Assembly: GCA_025999255.1 (NCBI GenBank)
Contig: BNXB01000041.1
Location: forward strand, 1-11,487
Length of the DNA stretch: 11,487 bases
From: Bacteroidia bacterium
GTDB lineage: Bacteria > Bacteroidota > Bacteroidia > Bacteroidales > Azobacteroidaceae
Direction: 5' to 3'
Shown: piece by piece, positions 1-4,377 of the stretch
How positions within the stretch are numbered: the first letter of the stretch is position 1
Layout: each line of letters starts with the position of its first letter
Program-made: the position numbers and the translations under genes
Notes under the pieces: generated by a model
Told to the model about the DNA's origin: nothing
The model's input: only the letters and a program-made list of their open reading frames with translations
The model's database searches: none

Positions 1-140
1 GAATCTAACGAAATCTAATAATACACTAACAATTTTTACTCGATAGTAGAAGTTAATCTCTATAGTTTGGAAAACGGCAGGGGCTATACTCTAACATGTT
101 GAGACATGTACTTCATCGGGGGCTTACGTAATAACGAAAC
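1..140. other. Foreign sequence joined to the broken ABC-F gene
   Basis: This AT-rich stretch replaces the expected 3' end of the ABC-F gene. It contains ACATGT twice (94-99 and 104-109), which can form a 6-bp hairpin with a 4-base loop. I see no convincing coding sequence and do not recognise the element. The junction at roughly 110-140 is judged only from where the protein stops looking like an ABC-F. Confidence 0.35.
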
Positions 141-1430
141 GTTGAATTGTCGTGCCTGTTCGTGCACTTTTAAGTGATTATTAATCAATGAATAATTCTG
201 GTCGATGTAAATCGGTTTATTGCCTACTCTGTAAATATTCCCTGTTTGAGGTTCCATATCGCCTAAAATTAACTTTATCAGCGTCGTTTTGCCTGAACCG
301 TTCAGTCCCTTCAACGCAATACGTTCGCCGCTTGTGATTTGAAAATTCAGATTTTCTTTCCAAAACAATTGTGTATCATAACTGAAGTTAATACCTTTTA
401 TATTAATTAGTATTTTGCCTTTGTGTAGCGTGGAATTATCGAAACCGAATCTTATTTTGTCGATCTCCGGCAAAGCGGAACGCAATTCATGCAATTTTTC
501 CGAAATATTGCTGATTTTCCCCGTATGAATACTTTTTAGTTTTGATGTGCTGTTTTCAGCATTATTGCGCAATGTATTCATGACGATCCGGGCAATCCCT
601 GCTTTTTCCTGTTTCTTCTTTCCGCGAGCATCCAGTTTTTGTTCTCGTTCCAACGTTTCCCGTGCCTTTTCTTTAGCTTTCCGCAATGTCTTTTCTTTAC
701 TCTGAATGTCTTGGTTCAAAGTATTTTCCTCCATTTGTTTCTGTTCTGCATAAAAATTGTAATTGCCGCCATAAATCGTTATGCCGTGTTTGCTCATTTC
801 ACAAATCGGATTCAACAGGTTTAATAGTTTCCGGTCGTGACTTACTACAATCAAACTACTTGATGTAGAAAGGATAAAGTCGTACAAAAATTGTCTGCCT
901 GATGTATCCAGATGATTGCTTGGCTCATCAAGCAAAATCAGTTCCGGTTGATGAATGGAAATCCCGGCCAGGAAAATTTTTGTTTTTTGACCGCCACTTA
1001 GCGTTTCTATTTTTCGGCATAATTCCAAATTGTCTAAATTCCAATATTTCAGCGCATTACGACACTTTTCATCAATCGTCCAATCGTCGTTCAGTATTGC
1101 GAGATTATTTTCTGTAACCTTTCCGTCGAGAATTTCATAGAGTGCATTCAGTTTTTTATCGACTTGTAAAGCTTGGGCAATTGTCAGTTCGTCGAATTGT
1201 CCGTGAATTTGCGGTACGTAATAAGGCTGTGAATCCGTTGTTACAATTCCTGATGACGGTTGCAGGATACCCGCCATGATTTTCAACAGCGTGGATTTCC
1301 CTATGCCATTGTTTCCAATCAAAGCGATTTTTTCCCGATTACCGACAGTGAGGTTCAGATTATTGAACAACAACTCTTTGTCGTGATGTATATAGTTGAT
1401 ATTTTGTAAGGTAAGCATGATTTCTTTCAA
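84..1430 (-). CDS. ABC-F family ATPase, truncated in the second ATP-binding domain
   Basis: ABC-F proteins are soluble, with two ATPase domains in one chain and no membrane part. They act on the ribosome, and some protect it from antibiotics. Domain 1 is complete: Walker A near residues 39-47 (GNNGIGKST), signature LSGGQ at 144-148, Walker B and catalytic Glu around 164-170 (LILLDEP), switch His198. A charged, Lys/Glu-rich linker follows (about 230-330), as expected for the inter-domain linker. Domain 2 has its Walker A (GLNGSGKTT, 375-383), but the protein ends at 448, before any second signature or Walker B; the family is usually about 500 residues or more. The last 15 or so residues (RKPPMKYMSQHVRV) do not look like ABC-F sequence, so the gene appears joined to foreign DNA near position 110-140. 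The second Met (codon 5, MLTLQN, position 1418) is the likelier start. Probably not fully functional. Whether it ever conferred antibiotic resistance cannot be told. Confidence 0.85.
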   Translation of the reverse strand: MKEIMLTLQNINYIHHDKELLFNNLNLTVGNREKIALIGNNGIGKSTLLKIMAGILQPSSGIVTTDSQPYYVPQIHGQFDELTIAQALQVDKKLNALYEILDGKVTENNLAILNDDWTIDEKCRNALKYWNLDNLELCRKIETLSGGQKTKIFLAGISIHQPELILLDEPSNHLDTSGRQFLYDFILSTSSSLIVVSHDRKLLNLLNPICEMSKHGITIYGGNYNFYAEQKQMEENTLNQDIQSKEKTLRKAKEKARETLEREQKLDARGKKKQEKAGIARIVMNTLRNNAENSTSKLKSIHTGKISNISEKLHELRSALPEIDKIRFGFDNSTLHKGKILINIKGINFSYDTQLFWKENLNFQITSGERIALKGLNGSGKTTLIKLILGDMEPQTGNIYRVGNKPIYIDQNYSLINNHLKVHEQARQFNVSLLRKPPMKYMSQHVRV

Positions 1431-1441
1431 TAATTAAGAAT

Positions 1442-1476
1442 AAAAACTTTTGCCTCCGGAGGTGTCGTCGGCAAAA
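1442..1476 (-). terminator. Terminator-like hairpin in the ABC-F leader (possible attenuator)
   Basis: On the minus strand TTTTGCC (1476-1470) pairs with GGCAAAA (1454-1448), enclosing a 15-base loop, and is followed by G and five T (1446-1442). It lies between the proposed promoter and the ABC-F start codon, so it would stop leader transcription. The arm region also contains the self-complementary CCTCCGGAGG (1453-1462), which could form a competing fold. Attenuation in the leader is a known mode of control for antibiotic-responsive ABC-F genes; applying it here is inference. Confidence 0.45.
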
Positions 1477-1537
1477 TTTTACGTTTTTAATTGTATTGAA
1501 AGAATTTACATTTTCTTTGAAAGATTTTCTATGAGAG

Positions 1538-1569
1538 CAAAATTACATGATTTAAGCGAGAAAGACAAA
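1538..1569 (-). promoter_or_regulatory. Bacteroides-type promoter for the ABC-F gene
   Basis: Read on the minus strand, TTTG (1569-1566) is separated by 20 bp from TAATTTTG (1545-1538), an exact match to the Bacteroidetes -33/-7 consensus TTTG-N19/21-TAnnTTTG. Transcription would begin near 1531, giving a leader of about 100 bases before the ABC-F start. Because this promoter appears intact, the left end of the IS110 element should lie to its right. Confidence 0.6.
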
Positions 1570-1630
1570 TGCGTAAATAAAAATCAAGACCACCTTTCGT
1601 CCACGATCTGCCCCGTACTCGAAGTACAAA

Positions 1631-1678
1631 TAATAAATTTGCAGAATAATTAACGGCTTTACAAGAGCCAATTTATTA
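1631..1678. repeat. Nested hairpin just upstream of the transposase start
   Basis: A 9-bp inverted repeat, TAATAAATT (1631-1639) and AATTTATTA (1670-1678), encloses a second stem, GGCTT (1655-1659) with GAGCC (1665-1669) including one G-U pair. It ends 18 bases before the transposase ATG. It overlaps TAAATTTG (1634-1641), which resembles a Bacteroides -7 element but has no good -33 partner. It could limit translation of the transposase or be part of the left end of the element. Confidence 0.4.
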
Positions 1679-1696
1679 ACTTAAAAAGTTTAGCTT

Positions 1697-2848
1697 ATGG
1701 ACAAAGTCTGTGGTCTTGACGTGCACAAAGATAGTGTATTTGCATGTATCTTGGGCGCTAATGAAGAAAAAATTTATGAGGGTCGTTTTGGGACGACCAC
1801 GTCAGAGTTAACAAAATTACGTAACAATCTTGTAGAATACGGGACTGGACGGGTAGCGATGGAAAGTACGAGCATTTATTGGATGCCGGTATGGAGTGTA
1901 TTACAATCTGATTTTGAGTTGAATCTGGTACAGCCTTATTTCATCAAACAATTGCCGGGACGAAAAACGGATGTAAAGGATGCCCACTGGATAGCAACCT
2001 GTTTGCAAAAAGGATTGATAAAAGGGAGCTTCGTACCGGACAGTGACTTACAGCAAATGCGACAGTATTCACGCCGCTACCGTTACTTGAGCCACTGTAT
2101 GGTCAAGGTCGAGCAGCGGATGGACAACCATTTGCAACGCTGTAATATCCGTTTCAGCAATTACATATCCAATCAGGGAAAAAATGTATCCGTGCGCAAG
2201 ATCGTCAAGGCAATCGTCGCCGGGGAGCATGATCCTGCCGAGTTGTGCAAGAAAGTGCATGGACGTACGGTAAACAGACATGGGAAGCAGGTTATTACCG
2301 ATTCATTGGATGGAGTAGTGCTTTCAGCCGACGCAGCAATGCTCAGACAATGTATGGAAGAATTGGAGTTTCTGGAAACTCAACAAAAGCAGTGTATTCA
2401 TCATTTAGAAGATCTGGCAACGATTCGCTTCGCCGGAGAAATCTCGTTACTGCGTACCATACCGGGCATTGGACTGTTAAGTGCTATTTGTATTCTCTCG
2501 GAAATCGGAGCGGACATGTCTGTTTTTCGTACCGCCTCACAATTAATCGGCTGGGCAGGCTTGCGTCCCCGCAATGAGGAATCTGCCGGGAAAATAATGT
2601 CCCGCAAGACTTTACATGGCAACAGGTATCTCCGCATTATCCTCACTGAAGCGGCTTGGGCGGCAACGCATTCCAAAACAGGCTTTATGGGATACAAATA
2701 TCGACAGCTTGTCGCCCGAAAGATGGCTTCGCAAAAAGCGCTGATGGCGATCGCCCGAAAAATGCTGGTGGTTATTTTCAATGTCTTATCAACGAAAAAA
2801 CCATTTGACTTGACACGAAATATGCCTGCCATAAGGCAGAACGCATAA
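1697..2848 (+). CDS. IS110-family DEDD transposase
   Basis: This enzyme moves the insertion sequence by site-specific recombination; in this family the target is chosen by an element-encoded bridge RNA. The N-terminal RuvC-like domain shows the acidic tetrad D8 (GLDVH), E56 (AMESTS), D92 and D95 (TDVKD). The C-terminal transposase domain begins with a helix-hairpin-helix (LLRTIPGIGLLSA, 251-263) and continues through WAGLRPRNEESAGK, where S296 is the likely catalytic serine. At 383 residues it is slightly long because of an insert around 150-230, but it is uninterrupted, so the element may still be active. The ATG follows an AT-rich leader without a Shine-Dalgarno. Family assignment is secure; assignment to the IS1111 rather than the IS110 subgroup is not. 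Confidence 0.93.
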   Translation: MDKVCGLDVHKDSVFACILGANEEKIYEGRFGTTTSELTKLRNNLVEYGTGRVAMESTSIYWMPVWSVLQSDFELNLVQPYFIKQLPGRKTDVKDAHWIATCLQKGLIKGSFVPDSDLQQMRQYSRRYRYLSHCMVKVEQRMDNHLQRCNIRFSNYISNQGKNVSVRKIVKAIVAGEHDPAELCKKVHGRTVNRHGKQVITDSLDGVVLSADAAMLRQCMEELEFLETQQKQCIHHLEDLATIRFAGEISLLRTIPGIGLLSAICILSEIGADMSVFRTASQLIGWAGLRPRNEESAGKIMSRKTLHGNRYLRIILTEAAWAATHSKTGFMGYKYRQLVARKMASQKALMAIARKMLVVIFNVLSTKKPFDLTRNMPAIRQNA

Positions 2849-3060
2849 TGCCTGTCTCTCAACAAAGAACAGGCCCGGTACTGTTTCAGCTCCTTACCTT
2901 TGTGGCGAATCTTATCCCGGCTTTGCAAAATGAGCAATAAACGGATATCGGTAATGAAAATGCGTATGAGCTAAGAAAGCTCGAAGAGGAAAGTATTTTA
3001 GTATTATTGCCAAGCTTGAGACGGTTATTTTATCGCCTCTTGTAGCTTATTTGCCTTATC
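2849..3060 (+). ncRNA. Candidate bridge RNA region of the IS110 element
   Basis: The non-coding stretch after the transposase stop contains three hairpins in series: GCCTGT/ACAGGC (2850-2855 with 2868-2873), GAGCT/AGCTC with a 5-base loop (2968-2982), and an imperfect stem starting AAGCT and ending AGCTT (3012-3048) with interrupted pairing inside. A chain of stem-loops with internal loops beside the transposase gene is what is expected of an IS110/IS1111 bridge RNA. Ends, promoter and guide loops cannot be fixed from this single copy. Confidence 0.25.
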
Positions 3061-3318
3061 TGTCCTCTATTTATACGAATATCGCATATTTTCTGCATGT
3101 TACATAGAATGACTTGGATATACTTTTGGGGGATTTTTAGAGGAAAGGTAATAAAAAAAAGTCGTAAGTTAAAAGAAATAGTTGGGAAAATGAAGTACGT
3201 AAATACCTTTGCCTGCAGGTATGGGAATACCTTGCTTGACAGGGAAGGATTACTCTTGGTTCATCGTACAGAAAGATATTATTTTATATGACCGGTTTAA
3301 AAAAGAGAAGCAAAGAAA
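3061..3318. other. Non-coding stretch, probably the right end of the IS110 element
   Basis: No convincing gene is present; a 64-codon open frame here has no family resemblance. There is a hairpin ATACCT/AGGTAT (3203-3208 with 3217-3222, 8-base loop), and AATACCTT occurs twice (3202-3209 and 3226-3233). The IS right end is expected somewhere in this stretch. Confidence 0.3.
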
Positions 3319-3356
3319 AAAGCGCATAAACTTTTGTATATAAGTTTACACGCTTT
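3319..3356 (-). terminator. Intrinsic terminator on the minus strand
   Basis: AAAGCG (3319-3324) pairs with CGCTTT (3351-3356), and TAAACTT (3327-3333) pairs with AAGTTTA (3342-3348). The two stems are separated by a symmetric two-base internal loop and capped by an 8-base loop. On the minus strand the stem runs into TTTTTTCTTT. It starts 27 bases after the stop of the minus-strand relic, so it is most likely that gene's original terminator. Confidence 0.65.
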
Positions 3357-3382
3357 GAGGAGAATATTTTTTACCGTTATTA

Positions 3383-3565
3383 TTATTCAATCAACGCAAT
3401 TCCGTTTTCGGTTGTATAATATTTTTGGAGACGGCTATAAATAATTCCATCGTTTGTCTTTGCCTTCACACAAATTTGAAGAATTTTCACTTTTCCCTCC
3501 CAGTTTGACTTGTCGCTAACTCTATGCCATTCTCACTTTCATCATCACGATAGGTTATAGAATTT
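3383..3565 (-). pseudogene. C-terminal relic of an unidentified gene
   Basis: The minus strand keeps about 47 codons of protein-like sequence ending IYSRLQKYYTTENGIALIE and a TAA at 3385-3383. Just upstream, around 3530-3536, the frame is broken. A second frame reading SITYRDDESE runs into it and would join as YRDDESE-WHRVSDKSNWEGKV if one base were removed. An intact terminator follows, which supports a real former gene. I do not recognise the family, and nothing of the N-terminal part remains, since the AlbA_2 pseudogene begins on the other strand soon after. Confidence 0.4.
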
Positions 3566-3606
3566 TATTGTTAGGCGTAAAATGTTGATAGCTGAATGAA
3601 AAAATG

Positions 3607-3637
3607 TTTATCAATTCGACATTTATCAATATCTTTG
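3607..3637 (+). promoter_or_regulatory. Promoter of the AlbA_2 pseudogene
   Basis: TTTA (3607-3610), a 19-bp spacer and TATCTTTG (3630-3637) fit the Bacteroides promoter, with one mismatch in the -33 element. The predicted RNA start is only a few bases before the ATG at 3646, so the mRNA would be almost leaderless. It also argues against the in-frame ATG at 3604, which lies inside this promoter. Confidence 0.5.
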
Positions 3638-3645
3638 TGCTGAAT

Positions 3646-4195
3646 ATGGCTTTACCGATAAACATACAAGATTTGATTCATGGTCATTCCGTTGAATGGG
3701 AACGACTTGAATTTAAGCAGGGCTGGAATCCCGAAGAAATTATTCATTCGATATGTGCCTTTGCCAACGATTTACATAATTGGGGCGGTGGTTACATTGT
3801 TGTGGGTATTGCGGAACAAAATGGTATGCCTGTTTTACCGCCGACAGGCTTACCACAAAATCAATTAGATTACATTCAGGGGGAACTCATCAAATTGGGC
3901 AACCAGATTCAACCGACTTATATTCCTATTGCATAACCCTATATTTTGGACGGGTAACCTATTTTGATTTTATGGTGTCCCGCTAGATAATCGTCCCTAT
4001 ACCGCCCCTTCGACATTAGGCAAAGGGGCACAGCGATTGTCATACGTAAGAGTTGGTTCAAGAAGTATTGTTGCACAAGGAGAAACCTTGCGACGACTTC
4101 AAGAACTCACAGCGCGTATTCCCTTTGACGACCGCATTAATCAGACAGCAACTATTCAGGATTATCCAAAGTATATTTTTATCCGAAGCGTATAA
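3646..4195 (+). pseudogene. AlbA_2 (Schlafen-like) DNA-binding domain protein, decayed
   Basis: AlbA_2 domains occur at the N-terminus of proteins often annotated as RecG-like helicases or transcriptional regulators. The first 96 codons carry the family hallmarks: [20 protein letters not shown], then [20 protein letters not shown]. Reading is then lost three times: TAA at 3934-3936 (after YIPIA), TAA at 3955-3957 (after YILDG), and a frame change at about 3984-3986 (between LWCPA and DNRPYTAP). Past this the protein resumes in the next frame with STLGKGAQRLSYVRVGSRS and LRRLQELTARIPFDDRINQ, ending at TAA 4193-4195. The C-terminal half of the usual protein is missing. The stops are sequence changes within otherwise good homology, so this is old decay, not a simple insertion. 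Confidence 0.75.
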
Positions 4196-4196
4196 T

Positions 4197-4261
4197 TTAT
4201 CATTATTGATATATAGTTGATTATGCTGAATACTTGTTAGATTGACTTCTGATAATGATAA
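4197..4261. repeat. 10-bp inverted repeat after the AlbA_2 pseudogene
   Basis: TTATCATTAT (4197-4206) is the exact reverse complement of ATAATGATAA (4252-4261), with 45 bases between them. It lies between the pseudogene and the effector gene. The arms are very AT-rich, so chance cannot be excluded; there is no T-tract to make it a terminator. Confidence 0.35.
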
Positions 4262-4310
4262 GCTGGAAGACATAAAAATTTTGTTTTTTGAAGACAGTTG
4301 ATATACTTTT

Positions 4311-4341
4311 CATGATTGCGAAACAATATTTCGTGATCATG
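4311..4341. promoter_or_regulatory. Candidate operator dyad upstream of the effector gene
   Basis: CATGAT (4311-4316) and ATCATG (4336-4341), with CGAAA (4319-4323) and TTTCG (4329-4333) nested inside, form a 31-bp dyad with 11 matched pairs per arm, broken only by TG facing TG, around a CAATA centre. It ends 3 bp before the proposed -7 element and covers the -33 region, the place where a dimeric regulator would act. A hairpin in an RNA from upstream is the alternative. Confidence 0.45.
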
Positions 4342-4344
4342 TAT

Positions 4345-4352
4345 TATCTTTG
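4345..4352 (+). promoter_or_regulatory. Bacteroides -7 element of the effector gene
   Basis: TATCTTTG matches TAnnTTTG exactly and lies 25 bp before the ATG at 4378. No TTTG is present at the normal spacing upstream; that place is taken by the dyad at 4311-4341. A promoter with a poor -33 element and an overlapping dyad suggests dependence on a regulator. Confidence 0.45.
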
Positions 4353-4377
4353 ATATCATCTTCAAAATCAAATTGCC

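Larger units (their letters stand above)
1600..3300 (+). mobile_element. IS110-family insertion sequence (ends approximate)
   Basis: The element is defined by its DEDD transposase. IS110-family elements usually lack terminal inverted repeats and make no target duplication, so the ends cannot be read directly. The left end must lie between the ABC-F promoter (ends 1569) and the transposase start (1697). The right end lies between 2849 and the minus-strand terminator at 3319. The left non-coding end is therefore short (under about 130 bp) and the right one can be up to about 450 bp. Long right ends are typical of the IS1111 subgroup, which carries its bridge RNA there. Subgroup and both ends are inference. 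Confidence 0.55.

Noticed and set aside
1450..1653. 67-codon open frame on the plus strand before the transposase
   Set aside because: It runs antisense through the ABC-F leader and promoter, starts at a TTG and has no recognisable features.
2850..2873. Terminator for the transposase gene
   Set aside because: The GCCTGT/ACAGGC hairpin has no T-tract after it; it fits better as part of a structured end of the element.
2401..2937. 178-codon open frame on the minus strand
   Set aside because: It is antisense to the well-supported IS110 transposase and its sequence has no family features.
1640..3097. TGCAGAA (1640-1646) and TTCTGCA (3091-3097) as terminal inverted repeats of the insertion sequence
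   Set aside because: A 7-bp match is expected by chance between regions of this size, and IS110-family elements need not have such repeats.
3097..3291. 64-codon open frame on the plus strand
   Set aside because: Its product is basic and featureless and there is no promoter match upstream; it lies in the probable right end of the insertion sequence.
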